From CATQHW01 sp965243545 (GTDB lineage Bacteria > Spirochaetota > Spirochaetia > SZUA-6 > Bin103), in the NCBI GenBank assembly GCA_965243545.1, contig OZ251573.1, forward strand, positions 4,526,001-4,590,000: a DNA stretch of 64,000 bases, read 5' to 3'. Within the stretch, counting starts at the first letter, position 1. Every line of letters starts with the position of its first letter. Of the stretch, positions 1 through 7,343 are shown in pieces. The notes beneath the pieces are model-generated. The model did no database searches. It was given only the letters and a program-made list of their open reading frames with translations, and had not been told where the DNA came from. The translations under genes were made by a program, and so were the position numbers.

Positions 1-476
1 ACGTCGTAGTCGTCCGGCAGGGCGGTCACGTGCGCTATGCACTGGTCGTTGGTGTCGACCACGCAGAGCGTTCCGTCGCCGCGGCGGCTGATGACGTACA
101 GACGATTGCCGTCGGGGTAGCGGATCACGATCAGGTAGTACTGCGACTGCCGCACCTGCTCCGCACGGCCGTCCGGAACCGACGGACCGGCGTGCAGCGA
201 CTCGTTGGTCGGGTCGGTGCAGGTGGCCGGCGCAGTGGCGCCGCCCATGTGCAGGGTGTCGTCGACGATCGCGCCGTGCACTCCCGCCTCGCGGTCGAGC
301 AGGCGGATCGCCGAGTCGTCGCAGGTGGCCTGCCGCTTAGGCTTAGTCGGCTCGGCCGGCTCCGGGTTGGCCGCCGGCGGGGCCGGGGTAGGCGCGGGCT
401 CCGGGGTGACCGCCTCTCCGCAGCCGGCCAGGATCGCGGTCAGCGCGAGCAACGGCGCCCACAGCCGTGCCCACAA
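1..476 (-). CDS. Putative surface lipoprotein, 3' end cut by the window edge
   Basis: Reading leftwards from a TTG at 476 there is an open frame to base 1. The first residues are a lipoprotein signal: a short basic start, a leucine/alanine-rich core and the lipobox LAGC, with the cysteine at about residue 19. A Pro/Glu/Ala-rich linker follows, then a Cys-containing domain (TCDDSAIRLLD, later YYLIVIRYPDG). I do not recognise the family. The TTG has no Shine-Dalgarno. A much better start is the GTG at 538, which has a strong RBS and an upstream promoter, but it is out of frame by one base because of the C16 tract at 505-520. Transport to the membrane surface is inferred from the lipobox. Confidence 0.7.
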   Translation of the reverse strand, partial: MWARLWAPLLALTAILAGCGEAVTPEPAPTPAPPAANPEPAEPTKPKRQATCDDSAIRLLDREAGVHGAIVDDTLHMGGATAPATCTDPTNESLHAGPSVPDGRAEQVRQSQYYLIVIRYPDGNRLYVISRRGDGTLCVVDTNDQCIAHVTALPDDYD

Positions 477-504
477 GCGTATGTCTGGTCTGGTTTTATT
501 TAGT

Positions 505-520
505 GGGGGGGGGGGGGGGG
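505..520. repeat. Homopolymer G16/C16 tract, candidate phase-variation switch
   Basis: Sixteen consecutive G on the + strand, C on the coding strand of the lipoprotein. The tract lies between a well-signalled GTG start (538) and the lipoprotein frame. With 16 C the GTG frame reads to TAA just after the tract; with 17 C it enters the lipoprotein frame and adds about 22 residues before the signal peptide. Homopolymers of this length are slippage-prone and also error-prone in sequencing. Confidence 0.85.
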
Positions 521-544
521 TACGGGGGTATGCTTCACGTCAGA

Positions 545-553
545 CTCCTCTCC
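545..553 (-). promoter_or_regulatory. Strong ribosome binding site for the GTG at 538
   Basis: The minus strand reads GGAGAGGAG, then six bases, then GTG AAG at 538-533. This is one of the best Shine-Dalgarno matches in the window. It points to 538 as the intended start of the lipoprotein gene rather than the unsignalled TTG at 476. Confidence 0.6.
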
Positions 554-584
554 GGGGGGCGGCTGCGTGACCCGCCCTCTCACC

Positions 585-614
585 TTTATGCACCGGCACA
601 CTCAGACCTGTCAA
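585..614 (-). promoter_or_regulatory. Sigma-70-like promoter upstream of the lipoprotein gene
   Basis: On the minus strand TTGACA (614-609) is followed after 18 bases by CATAAA (590-585). A transcript would begin about 35-40 bases before the GTG at 538. The -35 box is a perfect match and the -10 matches four of six positions. Confidence 0.5.
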
Positions 615-709
615 GCGTGGCAGCGGCGGTGCGCAGGGCTGGCATCGGTTCGGGCGCCTGCGCGGCAAGCGGCTGGTGGACGATGCAACGGGACCGCCAT
701 CATCGACCG

Positions 710-1705
710 CTATTGCCGGTACTGGGCGTCGAGCAGGTCGGCGACCGGTAGCGGGTCGCAGATCGACGGGGCGCAGCGGTCGCCGTTGCGGGTGAGGTTG
801 AGGCCGTGGTCGCCCACCGCCTCCGCCACGGACGCGAATCCGGCGCCGCGGCGCGCGGCGGTCAGCACCGCGGTGAGCATCGGTTCGACTTCCGTGAGCG
901 CCTGCTCGAACAGATCAAAGACGCTGGCGGTCGACGCGTCGGCGCCGTCGCACGGGTGCCTCCATCTGCGGCGCGCCTCGTTGGCCCAGTCGACGGAGCG
1001 GTCGATCGTGACCGGATGAAAGAGCGCCAGCCGCCGCCGGCCGGCCCCTTCGCGGCGCTCCAGATCCTGCGCCCGCCGCCGGAACTCCGGGCGGCGCGGG
1101 TCGGTCGCCGCAAAAAAGCGGAGCGCGTCACGGTAGGCGTTGGCGACGCGCGCCGGGTCGGTTGCCGGGTCGTGGGAGCGGGGGTAGACGTCGGCGATCG
1201 CCGCGGCCAGTCCTTCGCGCAGGCCGTCCGGCAGCTCCGGTCCCAGCCGCACGCCGCCAGGGACGTCGATCCGCGTCACGCCGCCGCGCAGGCGTTCGGC
1301 CAACAGCACGTCCAGCACGCGCTCCAGAAAGGCGTGGCAGCGCCGCAGGCGCCGCGTGGCCGGCTGCGACGGAATCACCCAGCCGGCGTGGTAGACGACG
1401 TACGGGTGCCAGCAGCGGTCCAGGGCCGCGTGCGTGGCCATGCCGGCGGCGAACGCGGCGCTCTCCGTCGACCGCGGCGCGTGCCGCAGAAAGGCGGCGA
1501 CCAGGCTGCCGAAGCGGGCGCGGTGCATCAGCGGCCCGAACCGGAACCCGTGCGGCCGCGTCCGCAGGGCGTGATAGAACAGGTCCGGCCCCTGCGCGCC
1601 GAGCCGCAGGGCGTTGCCGGCGGCGGTGAGCAGCTGCTCGCCGCCGGGAACGATGCGCCGAACCGCCTGCTCGGCGAACAGCAGGTGAGAGACGTGAGCG
1701 GGCAT
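710..1705 (-). CDS. Zinc-dependent phospholipase C family protein
   Basis: 331 aa. The N-terminal half fits the Zn_dep_PLPC family: a His near the start (H4 in MPAHVSHLLFAEQA), the GAQGPDLFY block at residues 36-44, MH at 60-61 and GMATHAALDRCWHP at about 88-101, which would supply the metal-binding His and Asp residues. There is no signal peptide. The rest (about 120-331) is helical and basic with no motif I recognise. Members are usually annotated as hypothetical or phospholipase C-like; substrate and activity are unproven. It stands alone, facing away from tRNA-Phe. Confidence 0.65.
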   Translation of the reverse strand: MPAHVSHLLFAEQAVRRIVPGGEQLLTAAGNALRLGAQGPDLFYHALRTRPHGFRFGPLMHRARFGSLVAAFLRHAPRSTESAAFAAGMATHAALDRCWHPYVVYHAGWVIPSQPATRRLRRCHAFLERVLDVLLAERLRGGVTRIDVPGGVRLGPELPDGLREGLAAAIADVYPRSHDPATDPARVANAYRDALRFFAATDPRRPEFRRRAQDLERREGAGRRRLALFHPVTIDRSVDWANEARRRWRHPCDGADASTASVFDLFEQALTEVEPMLTAVLTAARRGAGFASVAEAVGDHGLNLTRNGDRCAPSICDPLPVADLLDAQYRQ

Positions 1706-1757
1706 GGCGGCGGTATTGTCTGCGATCCGCAGACGTGGTAGAACCTCTCTCCGAAAC

Positions 1758-1830
1758 GCCGCTGTAGCTCAGTTGGTAGAGCAAGGGACTGAAAATCCCT
1801 GTGTCAACAGTTCGATTCTGTTCGGCGGCA
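1758..1830 (+). tRNA. tRNA-Phe (anticodon GAA)
   Basis: 73 nt cloverleaf. The acceptor GCCGCTG pairs with CGGCGGC (with one T-G pair), discriminator A at 1830. The anticodon stem AGGGA/TCCCT closes the loop CTGAAAA with GAA at 1791-1793. The T-loop is TTCGATT. CCA is not encoded. The flanking protein genes lie on the opposite strand. Confidence 0.95.
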
Positions 1831-1869
1831 TCGGGTCCGGCGTCATCCGGCCGCGCGCGTCCGGCCCGC

Positions 1870-2598
1870 TCAGCCGCGGCGCCACGCATAGGGGCCGGTC
1901 AGGTAGCCGGCCGGGTCGTCCGGCGGAGCGGCGTAGACGTACGCCAGCACCTCATCGGCGCCGGCCGCGGCGTCGGCGGGCAGCGCCGACTCCAGGTCGA
2001 TGCGCTCCGTGAACGCCGCGGCGGCCACCCGGGTCCCGGCGTTCCCGTAGAGCCACACCTCGTAGGCGGCGAACGGTCCGGCAACTGCCAGCTGGTCCCC
2101 GTCGATGGTCACCTCGATCGCCTCCGCCCGTTGCCGCGCATCGGCGCCGGCGCTCCCGGCGGCGATGCGGAAGCCGGTCTCGGCGGTCTGGCCGCCGGCG
2201 TCCTGCACGATCACCCGGTAGGCGCCGGCCGGCACCCCTTCGTCCGGCGGCATCGCCAGCGCCGTCGACCCGATCCAGACGCCGGGGCCGGACCGGTCGA
2301 TCACCCAGTTGTCCGGCGTCAGCCGCCAGAACAGCTGCGAGCCGTCGTGCATCACGAACACGGCCTCCAGGTCTTGCAGGCCGTCGTCGTCGCTCACCCG
2401 GGCAAACACGGTCAGCGTCTCGTAGGTCCGGCCCAGGCGGAGATCCTCGAACACCACCCGCTTCCGGAACAGCTCGTGCGCCTGGGGGGCGGCCGTCTCG
2501 CACGCCGCCAGCAGGCAGAGCGGACCGAGGACGGCGGCGGTGAGGAACGCCGCGCCGCCGGCCCTCCGCCGCCGGCCGGCGTCAGCCGGCCAGCGCAT
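1870..2598 (-). CDS. Putative lipoprotein downstream of hisC
   Basis: 242 aa. An arginine-rich start is followed by a hydrophobic segment and the lipobox LAAC (Cys about 33), so it is probably lipid-anchored after cleavage. The mature part looks all-beta and contains ELFRKRVVFEDLRLGRTYETLTVFARVSD and a central FRLTPDNWVIDR-like stretch; I do not recognise the family. The start overlaps the end of hisC by 17 bp on the same strand, so the two are likely translated from one mRNA, though no functional link to histidine synthesis is evident. It could be a conserved lineage-specific envelope protein. Confidence 0.6.
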   Translation of the reverse strand: MRWPADAGRRRRAGGAAFLTAAVLGPLCLLAACETAAPQAHELFRKRVVFEDLRLGRTYETLTVFARVSDDDGLQDLEAVFVMHDGSQLFWRLTPDNWVIDRSGPGVWIGSTALAMPPDEGVPAGAYRVIVQDAGGQTAETGFRIAAGSAGADARQRAEAIEVTIDGDQLAVAGPFAAYEVWLYGNAGTRVAAAAFTERIDLESALPADAAAGADEVLAYVYAAPPDDPAGYLTGPYAWRRG

Positions 2599-3691
2599 CG
2601 CCCAGCTCGGCCAGCAGCAGGCGGTTGTCCGCCGCGGTCCCTATGGTGATCCGCAGCCAGGGAGCGAGCGCCGCCGGCCGGGTCCAGCACCGCACCACCA
2701 CCCCGCGGCGCAGCAGCGCGTCGGCCACCGCCGCCGCCCGGCCGCCGGCGCGCACCATGATGAAGTTGGTGTGCGTGGGCACGAACGGCAGCCCCAATGC
2801 GTCGAAGCCGGCGGCGAGCTGCTCCTTGCCGTCGCGGTTGACCTGCAGGGTGAGCCGCCGGAACTCCTCGTCGCCGGCTGCCGCCAAGCCGGCCGCCTGC
2901 GCCACGATCGACAGGTCGAACGGCGGACGCACCCGGTGCATCAGCTCGATCGCGCGCGGGTCGCCGTAGGCAAAACCGAAGCGCACCCCGGCCAAGCCGT
3001 GGCTCTTGGAGAAGGTGCGGACTGCCAGCAGGTTGGCCGCGCCGCCGCGCACCAGCGCCGCGGTGTCCGGCCGCAGCGCCGGGTCGGCGAAGTCGGCGTA
3101 CGCCTCGTCGTGGATCAGCAGCACGTCATCCGGCAGCGCGTCCCACAGCTCCGCGAAGCGGCGGCGGTCGATCAACGTGCCGGTCGGATTGTTGGGGTTG
3201 CAGAGAAAGACCGCCTTGGTCGCCGGCGAGACCGCGCGCAGGATCGCGTCCGCGTCGATCGCCATGCCGTCCATGGCCGACCGGACGACGCGCGCCCCCA
3301 TCGTCCGGGCCACGATCTCGTACATGCTGAAGGTGATCTCCGGCACGATCACCTCATCCCCCCGGTCCAGGAACGCCATCGCCGCCGCCAGCAGCAGCGC
3401 GTCGGAGCCGTTGCCGGCGATCAGGTGGTCCGGGGAAAGGCCGAGGCCGGCGGCGAACCGAGCGCGCACCCGCCGCGCGCTCGACTCCACGTAGCGGTGG
3501 GCGCCGCCGAGCGCGGCCGCCGCCGCCTGCACCGCGGCCGGAGAGGCGCCGAGCGGGTTCTCGTTGGACGCCAGCTTGATCACGTCGTCCCTGCCGGACT
3601 CCTCGACCGCCTCTTCCAGAGACTTGCCCGGCACGTACGGGGCAATGTCGAGCACGGACGGGTTGGCCCGCCGGTAGGGATCGAACGGCAT
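2582..3691 (-). CDS. hisC: Histidinol-phosphate aminotransferase
   Basis: 369 aa, a normal length for the family. PLP-dependent fold type I enzyme that converts imidazole acetol-phosphate and glutamate to histidinol-phosphate and 2-oxoglutarate. Visible motifs: ASNENPLG near residue 41, NPNNPTG at 165-171, DEAYADF at 195-201, the Schiff-base lysine K229 in RTFSKSHGLAG, and an FGF-containing segment after it. No other his gene is nearby, so histidine genes are dispersed, or the enzyme also serves aromatic transamination, as some HisC homologues do. A TAGCGT box lies 7 nt before the ATG. It is divergent from argR. Confidence 0.9.
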   Translation of the reverse strand: MPFDPYRRANPSVLDIAPYVPGKSLEEAVEESGRDDVIKLASNENPLGASPAAVQAAAAALGGAHRYVESSARRVRARFAAGLGLSPDHLIAGNGSDALLLAAAMAFLDRGDEVIVPEITFSMYEIVARTMGARVVRSAMDGMAIDADAILRAVSPATKAVFLCNPNNPTGTLIDRRRFAELWDALPDDVLLIHDEAYADFADPALRPDTAALVRGGAANLLAVRTFSKSHGLAGVRFGFAYGDPRAIELMHRVRPPFDLSIVAQAAGLAAAGDEEFRRLTLQVNRDGKEQLAAGFDALGLPFVPTHTNFIMVRAGGRAAAVADALLRRGVVVRCWTRPAALAPWLRITIGTAADNRLLLAELGDALAG

Positions 3692-3698
3692 GGACGTG

Positions 3699-3704
3699 AC
3701 GCTA
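3699..3704 (-). promoter_or_regulatory. -10-like box for a possible leaderless hisC mRNA
   Basis: The minus strand reads TAGCGT followed by 7 nt and the hisC ATG. It matches the TANNNT pattern seen before several other genes in this window. No Shine-Dalgarno or clear -35 is visible. Confidence 0.35.
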
Positions 3705-3745
3705 TCCCGATTTCCGGTCCGCAGTCATGCCCGCATTCCCGGCGG

Positions 3746-3785
3746 TTGACACGGAATGCACTATCATGCATGTTTATGTCATGCA
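3746..3785 (+). promoter_or_regulatory. argR promoter region with a palindromic candidate ArgR operator
   Basis: A perfect TTGACA (3746-3751) lies in the hisC-argR interval. The inverted repeat TGCATG-N7-CATGCA (3767-3785) covers the argR start region, and an additional TGCA lies at 3757-3760. The sequence is not the classical TGAAT/ATTCA ARG box, but its size (about 19 bp) and position over the start suit autoregulation by a hexameric arginine repressor. The -10 is unclear: candidates are TATCAT at 3762 or GTTTAT at 3772. Confidence 0.4.
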
Positions 3786-4257
3786 CGACCGGAGCACCAG
3801 GTTGGCCGCCATCCGCCGGATCATCGGCCGCGGCGTCGCCGGACAGCAGGACCGGATGGTGGAGGCGCTGGCGCGCGAAGGCTTCACCGTGACGCAGTCG
3901 ACCCTGTCCCGCGACCTGCGCTACCTCGGCGTGGCGCGCGTGCCGGACGGAGCGAACGGCTACCGCTACGGATTCACGGCGGAGCCGATGGCGGGGTCGC
4001 CCGCCGAGCTGGCGAACGACATCAAGAGCGGACTGGTGGAGCTGATCTTCTCCGGCAACCTGCTGGTCGTGCGCACCCTGCCGGGACACGCCAGCAGCGT
4101 GGCGCGCGCCCTGGACAACCTGCCGATCGAGGAGTTGGCGGGAACCATCGCCGGTGACGACACCGTGCTGGCGGTGCTGCGCGAGGGGGTCGACCGCGAT
4201 CAGTGTCTGCGCGGTCTGGACGCGGTCGCGCCGGGCGTTGCGGAGTTGTCGCGGTGA
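3781..4257 (+). CDS. argR: Arginine repressor
   Basis: 158 aa from the ATG at 3781, a typical ArgR/AhrC length. The N-terminal winged helix carries the SR recognition motif VTQSTLSRDLRYLG (37-50). The C-terminal oligomerisation/arginine-binding domain contains LVVRTLPGHASSVARALD and GTIAGDDT (121-128), whose paired aspartates bind arginine in the family. It should sense arginine and repress the arg genes that follow. In-frame ATGs at 3766 and 3727 are alternatives: 3766 has a weak GGA upstream, and 3727 would precede the palindrome. The stop overlaps the argC GTG start (GTGA), so the repressor is co-transcribed with its targets. Confidence 0.9.
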   Translation: MHDRSTRLAAIRRIIGRGVAGQQDRMVEALAREGFTVTQSTLSRDLRYLGVARVPDGANGYRYGFTAEPMAGSPAELANDIKSGLVELIFSGNLLVVRTLPGHASSVARALDNLPIEELAGTIAGDDTVLAVLREGVDRDQCLRGLDAVAPGVAELSR

Positions 4258-5285
4258 CGGCGGCGGTGTTGGGCGCGACCGGCTACGCCGGCTCGACGCT
4301 GGCGCGCCTGCTGGCCGAGCATCCGGACGTGCGGACGCTCCATCTGGCGTCGAGCTCCCGGCCGGGGGCGCCGGTGGCGGAGGCGGTGCCGGAGCTCTCG
4401 CCGCGGGGGTTGGCAACGGCGCCCGGCGGCGCGCTGATCTCCGTGGAGGAGGCCGCCGCCGCCGGCAGCGACGTGGTGTTTTCCGCCCTGCCGCACCTGG
4501 AGTCGGCGCGGACGCTCGGCCCGTTTCTGGGCCGCTCGGTGGTGATCGACCTGTCGGCCGACTTCCGCATAGCCGATCCCGGACGGTTCGCCGCCGCCTA
4601 CGGCCAGCCGCCGGCGCGGCCCGATCTGCTTGACGGCGCGGTGTACGGGCTGCCGGAGCGTAACCGCGACCGGCTCCGGTCGGCCGACCTGATAGCCAGC
4701 CCGGGCTGCTTTCCCACCGCGGTGCTGCTGCCGCTGCTGCCGGTGCTGGCCGCCGGGCTGGTGCGCGGCCCGATCGTCGCCTGCGCGGTGACCGGGCTGT
4801 CCGGCGCCGGCCGCAAGGCGGACGCCGCGTGGACGTTCTGCGACCGGAGCGAGACGGCAGGCGCCTACAACCCCGGTACCGGCCACCGCCACGTGCCGGA
4901 GATGGTCCAGGAGCTGGAGAAGGTGAGCCCCGGCGCGTCGATCTGGTTTACCCCGCACACGGCGCCCATGAAGCGCGGCATCGCCGCCACCGTCACCGCG
5001 CCGGCGGCCGCAGGAGCCGGCGAGGATGCGGTGCGCGACGCGCTGCAGGCCGCCTACGCCGACGCGCCGTTCGTGCGGCTGCTGACCGGCCGGCTGCCGG
5101 CCACCGGGGCGGTGTGGGGGTCGAACCGGTGCGACGTCGCGTACCGGGTCGACGGCGGCGCGGTCCTGCTGTTTTCCGCGCTCGACAACCTGGTCAAGGG
5201 CGCGGCCGGACAGGCGGTGCAGGCCATGAACCTGCGCATGGGGCTGCCGGAGGAACGCGGCCTGCCCGTGCACGGAACGCCGTGA
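4254..5285 (+). CDS. argC: N-acetyl-gamma-glutamyl-phosphate reductase
   Basis: 343 aa from a GTG that overlaps the argR stop. NADPH-dependent reduction of N-acetylglutamyl-5-phosphate to the semialdehyde, third step of arginine synthesis. The Rossmann motif GATGYAG is at residues 7-13. The catalytic Cys is C152 in ASPGCFPT, and the YNPGTGHRHVPEM segment carries the conserved His region. PHTAPMKRGI is also typical. An in-frame ATG-type start upstream (4203) would run into argR coding sequence and is rejected. The stop overlaps the argB start. Confidence 0.92.
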   Translation: MTAAVLGATGYAGSTLARLLAEHPDVRTLHLASSSRPGAPVAEAVPELSPRGLATAPGGALISVEEAAAAGSDVVFSALPHLESARTLGPFLGRSVVIDLSADFRIADPGRFAAAYGQPPARPDLLDGAVYGLPERNRDRLRSADLIASPGCFPTAVLLPLLPVLAAGLVRGPIVACAVTGLSGAGRKADAAWTFCDRSETAGAYNPGTGHRHVPEMVQELEKVSPGASIWFTPHTAPMKRGIAATVTAPAAAGAGEDAVRDALQAAYADAPFVRLLTGRLPATGAVWGSNRCDVAYRVDGGAVLLFSALDNLVKGAAGQAVQAMNLRMGLPEERGLPVHGTP

Positions 5286-6100
5286 CCGGCGCCGGCCCGC
5301 ATCCGCCCACGGCCGTGATCAAGCTGGGCGGCCGGGCGCTCGAGCACGCGGCGCTCCGCGCCGTCTTCGCCGCCGAGCTCGGCTCGCTGGCGGGGACGTG
5401 GCGGGTGATCGTCGTGCACGGCGGCGGCGCCGAGGTGACGGCGGTGAGCCGGCGCCTGGGTCACCAGCCGCGCTTCCGGGACGGGATCAGGCTCACCACC
5501 GCGCAGGAGATGGAGGTGGTCGACATGGTGCTTGCCGGCAGCGCCAACAAGCGGCTGGTGCGCACCCTGACCGCCGCCGGCGTGCGCGCGGCCGGCATTT
5601 GCGGCTCGGACGGGCCGACCCTGGCGGCGCGGCCGGAGGAGACGCCGCCCGGCACCCGCACCGGCCGGATCGACGGCGTCGACACCCGCCTGCTCGCCGC
5701 CCTGCTCGCTGCCGGCTACGTGCCGGTGATGAGCCCGGTGTGCGACGACGGGGCCGGCGGAGGCGTCAACGTCAACGCCGACACCGCCGCCCTGCGCGTG
5801 GCGACCGCCATCGACGCCGAGGCGCTGTTGTTCATCTCCGACGTCGACGGCGTCCGCAAGGACGGCGCGGTGTTGCGCCGGCTCGACCCCGCGGCGGCGC
5901 ATGAAGAGATAGACGCGGGGACCATCACCGGCGGCATGGTGCCCAAGATCAGGTCGTCGGCCGCCGCGGTGGCCGCCGGCGTGGGCCGCGTGCACGTCGG
6001 CGACTACGGCGCGGCCGGCGAGCTGCGCGCGCTGCTGGACGGCGCGCAGGGCACGGTGATCGCCGCGCCGGCGCCGACTACGGATCAAAGGAGAACCTGA
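5282..6100 (+). CDS. argB: Acetylglutamate kinase
   Basis: 272 aa from a GTG overlapping the argC stop by 4 bp. Phosphorylates N-acetylglutamate with ATP. Amino-acid-kinase motifs: VIKLGG at 12-17 with K14, VVHGGGAEV at 44-52, the substrate loop RDGIRLTT, NVNAD at 163-167 and the C-terminal GGMVPKIRSS carrying the second active-site lysine. Its length is that of the compact form, without the extra N-terminal helix of arginine-inhibited enzymes, so feedback inhibition cannot be assumed. An RBS (AAAGGAGAA) for argD overlaps its 3' end. Confidence 0.92.
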   Translation: MTGAGPHPPTAVIKLGGRALEHAALRAVFAAELGSLAGTWRVIVVHGGGAEVTAVSRRLGHQPRFRDGIRLTTAQEMEVVDMVLAGSANKRLVRTLTAAGVRAAGICGSDGPTLAARPEETPPGTRTGRIDGVDTRLLAALLAAGYVPVMSPVCDDGAGGGVNVNADTAALRVATAIDAEALLFISDVDGVRKDGAVLRRLDPAAAHEEIDAGTITGGMVPKIRSSAAAVAAGVGRVHVGDYGAAGELRALLDGAQGTVIAAPAPTTDQRRT

Positions 6101-6102
6101 CC

Positions 6103-7323
6103 ATGCAGATCAACGACGCCATCGTCACCGATCATCGATTCCCCAACGCCTTCTCGGCCGAGCTGCTGCTGCTGGACCACGGCAGCGGCTGCCGCCTCAC
6201 CGACGCCGCCGGCAAGACCTACCTCGACCTGGGGGCCGGCATCGCCGTCAACGCGCTCGGCTACGGGCGCGCCGACCTGGCCGACGTCGCCGCCGCGCAG
6301 ATGCGCAAGCTGGTGCACGTCTCCAACCTCTACACCACCGGCCCGGCGTTGGAGCTTGCCGGAAAGCTGACCGGCGACCGCTTTGCGGCCGTGCAGTACA
6401 TGAACAGCGGCGCGGAGGCGAACGAGTCGGCCATCAAGTTCGCGCGCATGTACGCCCACCGCGGCGCCAAGAACACCGGCCGCCACAAGATACTGGCGTT
6501 CACCGGCGCCTTTCACGGCCGCACCTACGGCGCGCTCGCCTGCACGCCGACGCCGAAGTATCAGGAGCCGTTCGGCCCCATGCTGCCGGGTGTGGAGGTC
6601 GTCCCCTACAACGACGTCGACGCGCTGCGCGCCACGCTCGACGACTCCTTCGCCGGCGTCATCGTCGAAGTGGTGCAGGGCGAGGGGGGGCTGGCGGCCA
6701 TGACGCCGGACTTCGCCGCGGCGCTCAACGCCGCCTGCGCCGAGCACGACGTGATCCTGATCGCCGACGAGGTGCAGACCGGTCTGGGCCGGTGCGGCCA
6801 CCTGTTCGCTGCCGACGGCGTCGGCCTCAAGCCGGACATCGTCACCCTTGCCAAGCCGTTGGCGGGCGGGCTGCCGCTGTCTGCGGTGCTGCTGCCGGCG
6901 GCCGTCAACGACCGGCTCCACTTCGGCGAACACGGCACCACGTTCGGCGGCGGGCCGGTCACCTGCGCGCTCGCCTCGCACGTGTTCGACCTGCTCACCG
7001 ATCCGGCGTTTCTGGCCGCGGTGCGCGAACGCGGCGAGCAGCTGCGGCAGGGGTTGGAGTCGTTGCGCCGGACGCACGGCCTGGGGCCGGTGGTGGGCGC
7101 CGGGATGCTGCGCGGCGTCCACGTTCCCGGATCCGTCCACGTTCCCGGCGGGGCCGGCGAGCAGCCGCGGATCCAGGCGCTGGCGAACGCCCTGCGGGCC
7201 GACGGGGTGCTGGCGCTCCGCTCCGGCGAGGACGTGATGCGCATTGCGCCGCCGCTGGTGATCTCCGCCGGCGAGCTGGCCGAAGGGCTGCGCCGCATCG
7301 ACGCGGCGCTGTCCGGCCTGTAG
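6103..7323 (+). CDS. argD: Acetylornithine aminotransferase
   Basis: 406 aa class III PLP aminotransferase acting on N-acetylglutamate semialdehyde. Motifs: NSGAEANE (101-108), FTGAFHGRTYG (133-143), ADEVQTGLGR (221-230) and the PLP lysine K251 in TLAKPLAGGLP. Preceded by GGAGAA. It may also act on succinyl-diaminopimelate, as E. coli ArgD does. Oddity: a short in-frame duplication around 7120-7150 encodes VHVPG twice in the C-terminal domain, an insertion relative to what I expect of the family. Confidence 0.9.
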   Translation: MQINDAIVTDHRFPNAFSAELLLLDHGSGCRLTDAAGKTYLDLGAGIAVNALGYGRADLADVAAAQMRKLVHVSNLYTTGPALELAGKLTGDRFAAVQYMNSGAEANESAIKFARMYAHRGAKNTGRHKILAFTGAFHGRTYGALACTPTPKYQEPFGPMLPGVEVVPYNDVDALRATLDDSFAGVIVEVVQGEGGLAAMTPDFAAALNAACAEHDVILIADEVQTGLGRCGHLFAADGVGLKPDIVTLAKPLAGGLPLSAVLLPAAVNDRLHFGEHGTTFGGGPVTCALASHVFDLLTDPAFLAAVRERGEQLRQGLESLRRTHGLGPVVGAGMLRGVHVPGSVHVPGGAGEQPRIQALANALRADGVLALRSGEDVMRIAPPLVISAGELAEGLRRIDAALSGL

Positions 7324-7343
7324 CGGCGGGAGGAGCGGACCGA

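Noticed and set aside
806..1741. Open frame on the + strand across the phospholipase-like gene
   Set aside because: Arg/Val/Gly-rich shadow; the minus strand carries the conserved zinc-site motifs.
1758..1830. tRNA-Phe as an integration site
   Set aside because: No integrase and no repeat of the tRNA 3' end were seen nearby.
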